Shown here: piece by piece, positions 28,417 through 37,131 of the stretch
How positions within the stretch are numbered: position 1 is the first letter of the stretch
Layout of the letters: every line of letters starts with the position of its first letter
Source of the DNA: Lentzea fradiae
GTDB taxonomy: Bacteria; Actinomycetota; Actinomycetes; Mycobacteriales; Pseudonocardiaceae
Assembly (NCBI RefSeq): GCF_900100955.1
Contig: NZ_FNCC01000009.1
Span: 62,001-126,000, forward strand
Reading direction: 5' to 3'
DNA length: 64,000 nucleotides
Made by a program: the position numbers and the translations under genes
Notes under the pieces: generated by a model
What the model saw: the letters and a program-made list of their open reading frames with translations, nothing else
Database searches by the model: none
Told to the model about the DNA's origin: nothing

Positions 28417-30318
28417 ATGCCAGTGGAATCCGAAGGTGTGGCCGGTGCTGCGAGCGTCCTGGTCGTGGGCGCGGGTATCGCGGGCCTGTCCGCCGCACGC
28501 GCGTTGCGCGACCGCGGCCATCCCGTCGTGGTCCTGGAAGCGCGGGACCGGGTCGGCGGGAGGATCTGGACCGACGAGCACGGCGTGGACCTGGGCGCGC
28601 ACTGGATCCACGGCACGGACGGCAACCCGATCACCGAGCTGGTGGAGGAGCTGGGCATCCCGTTCAGCTACGTGGGCGGCGACAGCGCGTACACCGGCGG
28701 GTTCGACAGCCTCGACCTGTTCGGCGCCGACCTGCGCGCGATGAGCCACCGCCGCAAGACCAGGACCCTCGAACTGGCCGACGACGTCCTGCACGAGCTG
28801 GAACAACGCGCCGCCGCCACCCGCCACGACGACCTCCCGGACGTGTCGCTGGGCGACGCGGTGCGCCAGATCCTCGCGGCGCGCGAACTGTCCCGGGAGG
28901 ACGAGCAGGCCGTGCGCTACCACCTCAACGTGCTCCTGCGCGAGGACGCGGCGGAAGACCTGGACAAGCTGTCGCTCAAGCACTGGGAGGACGGCTACCT
29001 CGTCTACGGCTACGGCGACAGCACCCTGCACGAGGGCTACCAGTCCGTTGTGGACGCTCTCGCCGAGGACCTCGACATCCGGCTGGGCCACGTCGTCACC
29101 CGGGTCGAACCGGGTCGTGTCGTGACGTCGCGAGGTGTGTTCGAGGCGGACAAGGTGCTCGTGACGCTGCCGCTCGGCGTCCTCAAGACGTCAGCGGTGG
29201 AGTTCGAGCCGCCGCTGCCCGCGGCGAAGCGGTCGGCGATCACCCGGCTCGGCTTCGGCACGCTGAACAAGATCGCCCTGCACTACGCGGAGCCGTTCTG
29301 GCCGCGCGAGCAGTACGTCTTCGGCTACCTGTGCCGCGACACCGACCAGTACCCGACCGTCGTGATCAGCATGTGGAGGTCGCACGGCAAGCCGGTCCTG
29401 GTGATGCTGCTCGGCGCGTCGCTCGGCCGGGAGATGGAGACGTGGCCGGAGGAGGAGGTCACCGCCTACGCCGAGTGCGTCGTGCGGGACATCTTCGGCG
29501 AGGAAGTCCCGCCGGCCGAGTCCGTCTCGCGGACGGGCTGGTCCGCCGACCCGTACGCGCTGGGCTCCTACACGTGCATCGGCGTCGGCTCGTCCTCGAA
29601 GGACATCGCCATCCTCGCCGAACCCGTCGGCGACACCCTGTTCTTCGCCGGCGAGGGCACGAACCCATACCACTGGGGCTGCGTGCACAGCGCCTACGAG
29701 TCCGGCCTGCGCGAGGCCGCCAGGATCAGCGGCGACCAGTCCCTCTACACCCCGCCGAGCGCGGGCAAGTCCCGCCGCCAGTCGCGCAACACCGACCGGA
29801 TGCTGCGGTTCGTGCGCATGAGGATGAACCACCTGGTGGACCACGAGCTGGCCGAACGGGTGGCGTGCCTGCGCGAGAGCGTCGACCCGCACGGCGTGCG
29901 GCTCCTGCACTCGTTGCAGGACTCGGAGCTGGAGACGCTCGCGTCGATGTTCGACGAGATCCCCTACTCGGCGGGAGACGTGCTGTTCCGCGAGGACGAC
30001 GCGGCGCACGGCGTGTTCCTGGTCGCCCGCGGCCGGGTCGAGATCGACTTCGGCGGCATCTACGAACGCGCGGTGCTGGGACGCGGCGCGCTGCTCGGCC
30101 ACTACGACATGTTCTTCAACGCCCGCACCACGTCCGTCACGGCGCTGGACGACGACGTCCTGGTGTACTACCTCGACCACTACCGCTACCAGAGCTTCCT
30201 GTTCGCGTTCCCCGAGGTGATGATGCTGATGCTCGGTGATCTGGTGACGCGGTGGGAGCAGCTGGAGACGGTGCTCGGGGCGGCGACGCTGCCCGAGGTC
30301 CGGCGGGAGATGGCCTGA
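28417..30318 (+). CDS. Flavin amine oxidase fused to a C-terminal cyclic-nucleotide-binding domain
   Basis: The start is taken at the ATG at 28417, giving 633 residues; ATG 28381 or GTG 28414 are alternatives. Residues about 10-455 form a complete MAO/LSD1-like FAD amine oxidase: VLVVGAGIAGLSAARALRD, RVGGRIWTDEHGVDLGAHWI, LPLGVLKT, and the FAD-closing LFFAGEGTNPYHWGCVHSAY. After a basic linker (SRRQSRNTDRMLRFVRMRM), residues about 490-605 have the fold of a cNMP-binding (CAP_ED) domain: SLQDSELETLASMF, PYSAGDVLFREDD, GVFLVARGRVEI, and phosphate cassette LLGHYDMFFNARTTSVTAL. The cassette Arg is kept but the usual Glu of GE is His, so ligand binding is uncertain. No signal peptide. Divergent from choA. 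Confidence 0.85.
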   Translation: MPVESEGVAGAASVLVVGAGIAGLSAARALRDRGHPVVVLEARDRVGGRIWTDEHGVDLGAHWIHGTDGNPITELVEELGIPFSYVGGDSAYTGGFDSLDLFGADLRAMSHRRKTRTLELADDVLHELEQRAAATRHDDLPDVSLGDAVRQILAARELSREDEQAVRYHLNVLLREDAAEDLDKLSLKHWEDGYLVYGYGDSTLHEGYQSVVDALAEDLDIRLGHVVTRVEPGRVVTSRGVFEADKVLVTLPLGVLKTSAVEFEPPLPAAKRSAITRLGFGTLNKIALHYAEPFWPREQYVFGYLCRDTDQYPTVVISMWRSHGKPVLVMLLGASLGREMETWPEEEVTAYAECVVRDIFGEEVPPAESVSRTGWSADPYALGSYTCIGVGSSSKDIAILAEPVGDTLFFAGEGTNPYHWGCVHSAYESGLREAARISGDQSLYTPPSAGKSRRQSRNTDRMLRFVRMRMNHLVDHELAERVACLRESVDPHGVRLLHSLQDSELETLASMFDEIPYSAGDVLFREDDAAHGVFLVARGRVEIDFGGIYERAVLGRGALLGHYDMFFNARTTSVTALDDDVLVYYLDHYRYQSFLFAFPEVMMLMLGDLVTRWEQLETVLGAATLPEVRREMA

Positions 30319-30329
30319 GCGGCCACCCG

Positions 30330-31421
30330 TCAGAGGTCGGGCAGTGGCGTTCCCGGCGTGCGGGCGACGATCGCGGCCGTCGCGACGAGGTCCCAGCCGG
30401 GGGCGTACTGGTTGCCGGTGGTCAGGTGGGGCGCGTGCTGCTCGTAGCGGTCGAGCAGCTCCCGCACCGACTCGAACACCGCCCGGTGCGGATGACCGGA
30501 CCGCACGCGGCAGCAGTGCCGGGCGAGGTTGAGGAGCTGTCCCAGCGGCTCTCCGCGCTTCGTGGGTTCGACGGCGGCCGCGAGGTAGACGTAGAGCCGT
30601 TCCAGCAGCGGGTCGAGCGGCGGCACGGCTCCCGGTGCGGGGCCGAGGTCGAGCGGGTCGGCGCGGTCGACCAGGCGGCGTGACTGTCCTCCCAGGACAC
30701 TCGCGAGCCGTTCGTCGTCGAGCCCGGCGTACATCGCGCACCGGGCCGTGGCGTGCGCGCCCCAGGTCGGTGTCGAGTAAGGGATGTCGCTGCCGAACAG
30801 CACCCGTCCGGGTGGCACGGCGCCGAGGAGCGTCACCAGATCGGTGGGGCTCCACCACGACGTGTCGAAGAAGAGGGTGGCGGGCAGCGGGTGGCCGGCC
30901 AGCCAGGCCAGGTCGGTCAGGCCGTCGTGCGCGAGCACGAACCGGGCGCCGGAGTACCGGTCCAGCAGCGCGAGCAGGGTGTCGCCGAGCGCGTCGTTCT
31001 CCGGTCCCGCGTGCACCACGATCGGCAGCCGCAGCTCGTGCGCCAGGCCGAAGACGCCGGTGAGCTCCTGGTCGTCCAGCTCGAACCCGTCGCTGGCCGG
31101 GTGCAGCTTGATCCCCGCGGCACCGGCCTCCACGCAGCGGCGCGCCTCGCCGGCCGGGTCGTCCCCCGGCGCGACCCGGCAGAACGGGACCAGCGGGGCC
31201 TCCTTCAGCACCGCGTCGTTCGCGTCGCGGTAACCGTCCGGTTCGGTCAGCGGGAACACCGCGGCCCCGGCGTCCAGCCGGGACAGTGCCGCGCGGACGT
31301 CGTCCGCCGTGGCGGAGAAACCGCTGGGATCGTTGACCCCCACGTGCGTGTGGATGTCGAACAGCGGGCAGTCGACGCGCAACGCCTCCCACCACGGCCA
31401 CACGAGGTCGTCGGCGTACAT
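30330..31421 (-). CDS. Amidohydrolase-family (TIM-barrel) metal hydrolase
   Basis: The ATG at 31421 with GGAGGAGA upstream gives 363 residues. Metal-site motifs of the amidohydrolase-related group (PF04909) are present in order: DIHTHVGV (HxH), GIKLHP, IVVHAGPEN, and LFGSDIPY with the barrel-closing Asp. Members include decarboxylases and lactonases of aromatic and sugar acids. The C-terminal 110 residues (from about PPLDPLLERLYVYLAAAVE) are an unusual helical extension after the barrel. It converges with the amine oxidase (11 nt apart). Substrate unknown. Confidence 0.8.
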   Translation of the reverse strand: MYADDLVWPWWEALRVDCPLFDIHTHVGVNDPSGFSATADDVRAALSRLDAGAAVFPLTEPDGYRDANDAVLKEAPLVPFCRVAPGDDPAGEARRCVEAGAAGIKLHPASDGFELDDQELTGVFGLAHELRLPIVVHAGPENDALGDTLLALLDRYSGARFVLAHDGLTDLAWLAGHPLPATLFFDTSWWSPTDLVTLLGAVPPGRVLFGSDIPYSTPTWGAHATARCAMYAGLDDERLASVLGGQSRRLVDRADPLDLGPAPGAVPPLDPLLERLYVYLAAAVEPTKRGEPLGQLLNLARHCCRVRSGHPHRAVFESVRELLDRYEQHAPHLTTGNQYAPGWDLVATAAIVARTPGTPLPDL

Positions 31422-31603
31422 CGGCTCTCCTCCGGCCGTCACGGCGGGAGTGCCCGCCGGACCGCCGTGCAAACGCACCGCCGTTCGTCCGCCGCTCCCC
31501 TGCTCCGACTGGTGTCTTGATCGCTCAACCGGGTCAGGCCAAGGTGAGGGACGTCCGGTCAGCCGGACACCTCGGAAGCCGACGGCGTCAGACGAGGAGA
31601 ACG

Positions 31604-34600
31604 ATGCGGAAACGCTCGACAGTCATCCCCCTGCTGGCCCTGGTGGCCCTGGGACTCCCCACCCCCGCGACCGCCCGGCCGGACGACACGGTGGTCTCCG
31701 GGCAGGCCCGGTTCCAGGTCCTGTCCCCCACACTCGTCCGGACGGAGTACGCGGGCGACGGGCGTTTTGAGAACGCCTCGACTTACAACGTTGTAAACCG
31801 CAGCTTCCCCACTCCGGCCTACACGTCGCGGGTCACGGACGGCTGGCTGGTCATCACCACCTCGGCGCTGACGCTGCGCTACCGGGTGGGGTCCGGCCCG
31901 TTCCGCGCCGACAACCTGGAGCTCAAGGCGGCCGGCACGACCGCGTCCCCGTGGCGGCGGGTGGTCTGTGCGACGGGACAGCTCTGCGAGGCCGAGGACC
32001 AGGCGCGCGAGGGGATGCTCGTCGCGGCGGACCACCCCGGGCACACCGGGCCCGGGTTCGTCGCCGGGTTCTCCTACACCAACAACGACGTCACGGCGAC
32101 GGTGCGCGCGACCAGCGCGGGCAGGCACCGGGTCGTCGTGCGGTACGCGAACGGCAACGGCGGTGACGGGCGGCACGAGGACCGCACGCTCAGCCTGAGC
32201 GTCGACGGGAAGGCGCCGCGGCAGATCACGCTGCCGCGCACCGCGGACTGGCGCGACTGGCGCACGGCGGAGGCAGAGGTCGACCTCCCCGCGGGCGAGC
32301 ACCGCGTCACGCTCCGCAAGACGGCGGCGGACTCGGGCAACGTCAACGTCGACAGCCTGGCCCTGCTCACCGCCGGCCAGCCCTACCCCGGCACGAGGGC
32401 GACGGACGACTGCCGGTTCGGCACCAGCTGCGAGGCGGAGACCGCGCAGGTCGGCGGCGCCGCCAAGATCGCGGACGAGCACGTGGGGTACGCGGGCACC
32501 GGGTTCGTCTCCGAGCTCGTCGGCGGCACGCGGGTCAGCCACCGGGTGACGAGCGTCCCGGCCGCGGGCACCTACCCGGTCGTGCTGCGCTACGCCAACG
32601 GCAGGGGCGGCGACGGCAAGCACGAACCACGCACCGTCCTGGTCAACGGGCAGCCGCACACGGTGCCGACGACCGCGGACTGGGCGACGTGGGCCACCAC
32701 GACGGTCCAGGTGCCGCTGCCCGCCGGAACGTCCGACCTCACGATCACCTGCCCGGACGCCGGCTGCCACGTCAACCTCGACACCATCGGCGTCAACACG
32801 TCGACGCAGCACCTGGCGCTCGGCGGCTACCGCCGTTCGCTGGACGGCTACACCGGCAACAACGGCGCGCCGCGCACCTTCCCCGGCCTCCTCTACCGCG
32901 ACGGCTGGTTCATGCTCGACGACACCCCGTCCGCACTGCGCACCGGCAACCCGCGCGCCGACCGGGGCGCACAGCCGTACCAGGACGGCTACGTGTTCGG
33001 CTACGGCCAGAACTACAAGACCGCCCTCGGTGACCTCGCGGCACTGACCGGCGGACCGAAGCTCCTGCCGAGCTGGGCCTACGGCGTCTGGTACTCCGAG
33101 TACATCGACAGGACCGCCGCGGACTTCCGCGACAAGATCGTCCCCGACTTCCGCAAGCACGGCGTCCCGCTCGACGTCCTCGTCGTCGACACCGACTTCA
33201 AGGGCCACAACCTGTGGAACGGCTGGCAGATGGACCAGGCCAAGTTCCCCGACCCGCAGGGCTTTTTGGAGTGGGCGCACGACCAGGGCCTGCACAGCAC
33301 GCTCAACATCCACCCGAGCATCCGCGGCGACGACCCGGACTTCGCCCGAGCGCAGGCCACGGCCAAGGGCAAGCTCACGAAGAGCGGCGACAACTACCTG
33401 TTCGACTGGGGCGACCCCGACCAGCTGCGCGCGTACGTGGAGCTGCACCGCAAGATGCCGACCGACTTCTGGTGGCTCGACTGGTGCTGCGACGGCTCAG
33501 GCTCCTCACGCCGCGGCGTCACGCCCGACACGTGGATCAACGAGCAGTACTCGAAGATGGGCTCCTTCGCGTTCTCCCGCGGCTTCGGCTCGTTGCAGGC
33601 AGGCGGCTACAGCGGCGGCGGACCGCTTCAGACCGGCCCGTGGGCGGAAAAGCGCACGACCCTGCACTTCACCGGCGACACGTCGTCGACGTGGGGCACG
33701 CTCAAGGCCACCATCGGCTACACCTCGGCCGAAGGCGTCGCGACCGGCATGTCGAACATCAGCCACGACATCGGCGGGCACAACGACACCACCGGCCTGC
33801 CAGGATCAGAGCAGTACCTCGACAACGGCCAGCTCCGCTACACCACCAAGTTGCCCGACGACATGTACGCACGCTGGGTGCAGCTCGGCGCGTTCCAGCC
33901 GATCACCCGCCTGCACAGCAACCACGGCGACCGCCTGCCGTGGCAGTACGGCCCAGCCGCGCAGGCATCGGCGACGAAGTTCCTGAACCTGCGCGAACGC
34001 CTGGTCCCCTACCTGCACTCGCTGGCAGAGCAGGCGAACCGGACCGGCGTGCCGATGGTGCGCCCGCCCTACCTCGAACACCCCGGCAGCGCCGAGGCGT
34101 ACGCGACCGCGGACAGCCAGTTCCTGCTCGGCCCCGACCTCCTGGTCGCACCGGTGACGACGCCGGGCGAGACCGCCGAGACGCGGGTGTGGTTCCCTCC
34201 GGGCCAGTGGACCGACTACTTCACCGGCCAGGTCCACCAGGGCAACTCCTGGGCGACCGTCACCTCGGGCCTCGACACCATGCCGGTGTTCCTGCGCTCG
34301 GGCGGCCTCCTCGTGGAACGCACGAACAACGTCACCAACGACGCGCAGAACCCGTCCGACGAACTGACCGTGCACGTCACGGCCGGCGCCAAGGGCGAGT
34401 TCACGCTCTACGAGGACGACGACCGCAAACTGTCCTCCCGCACCAGGATCGTGCAGAACGGCGACAAGGTCACCGTGCACCCGGCCAAGGGCTGGTTCCC
34501 CGGCAAGGTGTCCAAACGGGACTGGACCGTCGTGGTGCACGAGGCCGATGGAACCACCCGCACCGTGCGCGCGATGGCGAAGTCCGCGCACCAGAAGGTG

Positions 34601-34615
34601 GTGATTCACATCTGA
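31604..34615 (+). CDS. Secreted GH31 alpha-glucosidase-type glycosidase with two inserted CBM35-like domains
   Basis: The ATG at 31604 (GAGGAGA upstream) gives 1003 residues with a Sec signal peptide to about residue 24 (PATA). The GH31 N-terminal domain (about 30-115, resuming at about 405) is split by two CBM35-like modules (about 120-258 and 266-400). Each begins CEAE and contains VVRYANGNGGDGRHE or VLRYANGRGGDGKHE. The catalytic barrel has nucleophile Asp626 (WWLDWCCDG) and acid/base Asp722 (SHDIGGHND). A C-terminal beta domain follows (AKGEFTLYEDDDRK). It should cleave alpha-glucosides or alpha-xylosides outside the cell and might transfer glucosyl units. A LacI-type palindrome lies inside its 5' coding region. 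Confidence 0.9.
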   Translation: MRKRSTVIPLLALVALGLPTPATARPDDTVVSGQARFQVLSPTLVRTEYAGDGRFENASTYNVVNRSFPTPAYTSRVTDGWLVITTSALTLRYRVGSGPFRADNLELKAAGTTASPWRRVVCATGQLCEAEDQAREGMLVAADHPGHTGPGFVAGFSYTNNDVTATVRATSAGRHRVVVRYANGNGGDGRHEDRTLSLSVDGKAPRQITLPRTADWRDWRTAEAEVDLPAGEHRVTLRKTAADSGNVNVDSLALLTAGQPYPGTRATDDCRFGTSCEAETAQVGGAAKIADEHVGYAGTGFVSELVGGTRVSHRVTSVPAAGTYPVVLRYANGRGGDGKHEPRTVLVNGQPHTVPTTADWATWATTTVQVPLPAGTSDLTITCPDAGCHVNLDTIGVNTSTQHLALGGYRRSLDGYTGNNGAPRTFPGLLYRDGWFMLDDTPSALRTGNPRADRGAQPYQDGYVFGYGQNYKTALGDLAALTGGPKLLPSWAYGVWYSEYIDRTAADFRDKIVPDFRKHGVPLDVLVVDTDFKGHNLWNGWQMDQAKFPDPQGFLEWAHDQGLHSTLNIHPSIRGDDPDFARAQATAKGKLTKSGDNYLFDWGDPDQLRAYVELHRKMPTDFWWLDWCCDGSGSSRRGVTPDTWINEQYSKMGSFAFSRGFGSLQAGGYSGGGPLQTGPWAEKRTTLHFTGDTSSTWGTLKATIGYTSAEGVATGMSNISHDIGGHNDTTGLPGSEQYLDNGQLRYTTKLPDDMYARWVQLGAFQPITRLHSNHGDRLPWQYGPAAQASATKFLNLRERLVPYLHSLAEQANRTGVPMVRPPYLEHPGSAEAYATADSQFLLGPDLLVAPVTTPGETAETRVWFPPGQWTDYFTGQVHQGNSWATVTSGLDTMPVFLRSGGLLVERTNNVTNDAQNPSDELTVHVTAGAKGEFTLYEDDDRKLSSRTRIVQNGDKVTVHPAKGWFPGKVSKRDWTVVVHEADGTTRTVRAMAKSAHQKVVIHI
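31783..31796. promoter_or_regulatory. LacI-type palindrome inside the GH31 coding region
   Basis: TTACAACGTTGTAA is a perfect 14-bp palindrome, centred on CG like LacI-family operators. It is about 180 bp after the GH31 start. It forces rare codons (GTT GTA) in a gene that otherwise ends codons in G or C. No LacI regulator is within the window. Confidence 0.45.
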
Positions 34616-34625
34616 CCGCGCGGAA

Positions 34626-34656
34626 GGGGCTGCTGCGCATCGCGCGCAGCAGCCCC
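34626..34656. terminator. Bidirectional hairpin terminator
   Basis: A perfect 13-bp stem (GGGGCTGCTGCGC at 34626-34638 with its complement at 34644-34656) and a 5-nt loop lie between the convergent GH31 gene and the gene at 34680. It begins 10 nt after the GH31 stop. Confidence 0.85.
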
Positions 34657-34679
34657 TCCGGAGACTCACACCGCCAAGA

Positions 34680-35402
34680 TCACACGGCAGCCGCCTCCAC
34701 CGCTTCAAGAAGACGAACGGAGTAGTTGGCCATGCCGTTCAATTCCTTCGTGTCGAACCACTGAGTGTGGGTGACCGTCAGAGTGGCCTTCTTCCCTTGT
34801 GCGCTGAGTGCCTGCAAGACGGTGCCCGGCGGGATAGGACTCGTAGTGGGCGAGTGATCCTCCGTCACGCCTTGGAGTTCCATGAGCACGCCGGCCGCGA
34901 GCTCCGCGGTCGTGAGCTCCGAGTTGGTGACGCTCACGTCGACCAGGAGCTGGTAGTCGGGAGTCTTGGTCATGTAGTGCGTGGCGTGCGTTTCCGCGCC
35001 CGTGCCGAACAGCAGGTACGTGGGCTTGGGCGGGTAGGCGTCGCTGTCCTGGAACGGCCGGTCGTAGAGCACCGACGTGATGTCGACCGGCGTGCCCCGG
35101 ACGATCGCCACGGCGTTCTGGAGGTCGTTGTCCACCACCTTCAGGATGGTGCCCGCGAACTTCTTGTCGGCCAGCATCTTCGGGAGCAACAGCTTCTCGT
35201 CGTTGACGACGACGAACGTCGCCGACGGCGCGGCCTTCCTGGCTTCGGTGTAGGTCTTCTGAGCGTCGGCGGTGAACCCGAACGTCGCGACCACCTGGTA
35301 GCGGTGGGCGGCCATCGTGAACATCGCCAGGTGACCGCCGTGGACGACCTGCTCACCCATCAGCACGAAGCCGTGGATGTCCGGTTCCTCGTCGTGGTTC
35401 AT
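34680..35402 (-). CDS. Unrecognised protein (240 aa), third gene of decarboxylase operon
   Basis: The 240-residue protein has no signal peptide or membrane segment. The N-terminal half alternates beta and alpha (GFVLMGEQVVHGGHLAMFTM, KAAPSATFVVVNDEKLLLP), with five histidines in the first 33 residues. The C-terminal half reads like a beta-rich domain (ATLTVTHTQWFD). I do not recognise a family. It starts 13 nt after the PLP decarboxylase stop, with AAGGAGCG upstream of the ATG, and ends at a strong terminator, so it is the last gene of a three-gene operon. It may be an accessory or follow-on enzyme of the amine product. Confidence 0.75.
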   Translation of the reverse strand: MNHDEEPDIHGFVLMGEQVVHGGHLAMFTMAAHRYQVVATFGFTADAQKTYTEARKAAPSATFVVVNDEKLLLPKMLADKKFAGTILKVVDNDLQNAVAIVRGTPVDITSVLYDRPFQDSDAYPPKPTYLLFGTGAETHATHYMTKTPDYQLLVDVSVTNSELTTAELAAGVLMELQGVTEDHSPTTSPIPPGTVLQALSAQGKKATLTVTHTQWFDTKELNGMANYSVRLLEAVEAAAV

Positions 35403-35415
35403 GAGCCGCTCCTTC

Positions 35416-37092
35416 CTAGAACGCGTTGCCGGACAGGTGCACCAGGGCGAGGCGGGCGATGTCGCCGGTCTCGGCCGAGCCGTCGACGTAGGTCGTCAGG
35501 TCGACGCCACCGCGCTGCTTCGGCATGGTGTACGGGGTGGACTTGGCGAGATCGGCCGCCAGCTCGTCGATCATCTCCTTCGTGACGTGGGGCATCACGT
35601 ACAGGTGCGCGTAGTGGACGACGTCGTCCCCCACCTTGAGCGGGACCGTGGCCAGCGAGTACTTGTGGACGAGGTCCGGGGACGGCTGCTTGAACCGCAC
35701 CGTGAGCGCCAGCGGCGTCCGCGCGGCCTCCCAGGTGCTGCCCAGCGCCTTGAGCTTCTCCTCCGCGTGGTCGGTGACCTCCAGGGCGTTGCGGATCATC
35801 GCCATCTGGTCGTTCTGGGAGTGCTTGGCCAGGAAGTGCCACATGATCAGCGGCGAGAACGCGTTGCGCGACCCGCCGAACGTGGTGTCCGGCGACCCGA
35901 TCACGGCGGGCTGCTCCGGCGGCTGCATCTGGAGGTTCGCCTTGGTCATGAACACGCCGCACGGCCAGGGCGCGCCGGGGTACTTGTGGCCGCTGGTGAC
36001 GATGGAGGCGACCTCGGGGACGCGGAAGTCGAACGTCGGCGGCGGGGTGGACGCCTTGGTGCCGCCGGCCTTGACGAGCTTCTCGATGAACGGCGCGTAG
36101 GTCGCGGCGAGTGCTCCGTCGACGTGGATCCAGTGGCCGGTGCGCTCGTCGACCAGCTCGTTGCCGTTCTCGTCGCGGCCGTAGCGGACCTTGCGCTTGT
36201 CCAGCCCGTACTTGGCGAAGATCGGCCGCAAGCGCTCGCAGACGGCGGCCACGTCGTCGTAGGCGCCCTTGAACGTGCTGCCGTAGTTGAGGTTGACGAT
36301 CACCGGGTGGCCCATTCTCGCGAAGAACTCCACCAGCGTCGCCAGCTTGTCGATGTCGATGCTGCCCGGTCCGCTGTCGCCGCCTTCGGACGGGACCTCG
36401 TGGTCCCACGGCCCGTCGTTCAACGGGTTGGCGTACGGGTAGAGCTTGGTGCCGACCTCGTAGAAGTTCGGGATGTTCAGCACCCGCAGCGCTTTGGCCA
36501 CCGAGTAGTGCGTGTCGTGCGAGTAGAAGGCCACCGGCGAGTAGGCGTTCTGGTTGTGGGCGGGCGCGGTGTCCTGCACCCAGACGTACTGCGCGCCGCC
36601 CCCTTCCGCCGGTTCGCGCATGAGGGTCTTGCCGGACAGGTAGTCGCGGGCGTTCCAGAGGGCGTAGTTGTTGCCTTCGGAGGAACCCATCGTCAGCACG
36701 TAGCCCCAGTAGGCGTCCTTGGGCACCTCTCCGTTCACCTTGGTGCGGGGCTTGGCGTTCCACAGCTTGGCGTAGTAGTCCAGGACCGCGCGCTCGGCCC
36801 ACCGCGTGTGCAGGGTGAAGTGCGAGTCCTCGAACGGGTCGCCGACGTTGTTGAAGTGGTAGTCGAGGAAGCGGGCCATCGGCTCGCGCAGCTTGAGGTC
36901 CTCGTTGGTCTGGTAGCCGAGGAACCTGCCCTGGAGGTCCGTGAAGTAGTTCTCCAGCTTGTCCAGCACCGCCTTGCGCTGCGGCTCCGGTACCCCCTCG
37001 TCGGGAATCTTGAAGTCTTCGTCGGTCGGACTCGGCACGGCGTCGGCGTTCTCGGTTCGCGCGAAGTCCTGTACCTGGTCAGCGATGGTCAT
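35416..37092 (-). CDS. PLP-dependent amino acid decarboxylase (group II, histidine decarboxylase-like)
   Basis: The start is taken at the ATG at 37092 (GTG at 37098 is also possible), giving 558 residues. The fold-type I decarboxylase signature is clear: PLP-stacking His195 (DTHYSVAK), Asp325 (IHVDGALAA) and the Schiff-base Lys370 (VTSGHKYPGAPWP), with MGSSEGNNY for phosphate binding. The protein is longer than typical histidine decarboxylases (about 380-490 residues) because of an N-terminal extension (about 1-50) and extra C-terminal segments. The substrate is uncertain (histidine, glutamate or aromatic). It lies between an M20 dipeptidase and an unknown gene, so its amino acid may come from peptide cleavage. 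Confidence 0.82.
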   Translation of the reverse strand: MTIADQVQDFARTENADAVPSPTDEDFKIPDEGVPEPQRKAVLDKLENYFTDLQGRFLGYQTNEDLKLREPMARFLDYHFNNVGDPFEDSHFTLHTRWAERAVLDYYAKLWNAKPRTKVNGEVPKDAYWGYVLTMGSSEGNNYALWNARDYLSGKTLMREPAEGGGAQYVWVQDTAPAHNQNAYSPVAFYSHDTHYSVAKALRVLNIPNFYEVGTKLYPYANPLNDGPWDHEVPSEGGDSGPGSIDIDKLATLVEFFARMGHPVIVNLNYGSTFKGAYDDVAAVCERLRPIFAKYGLDKRKVRYGRDENGNELVDERTGHWIHVDGALAATYAPFIEKLVKAGGTKASTPPPTFDFRVPEVASIVTSGHKYPGAPWPCGVFMTKANLQMQPPEQPAVIGSPDTTFGGSRNAFSPLIMWHFLAKHSQNDQMAMIRNALEVTDHAEEKLKALGSTWEAARTPLALTVRFKQPSPDLVHKYSLATVPLKVGDDVVHYAHLYVMPHVTKEMIDELAADLAKSTPYTMPKQRGGVDLTTYVDGSAETGDIARLALVHLSGNAF

Positions 37093-37131
37093 GGTCACCC
37101 TCTCGTGTGGACCGTCCCGGTCGGGAGGTGG

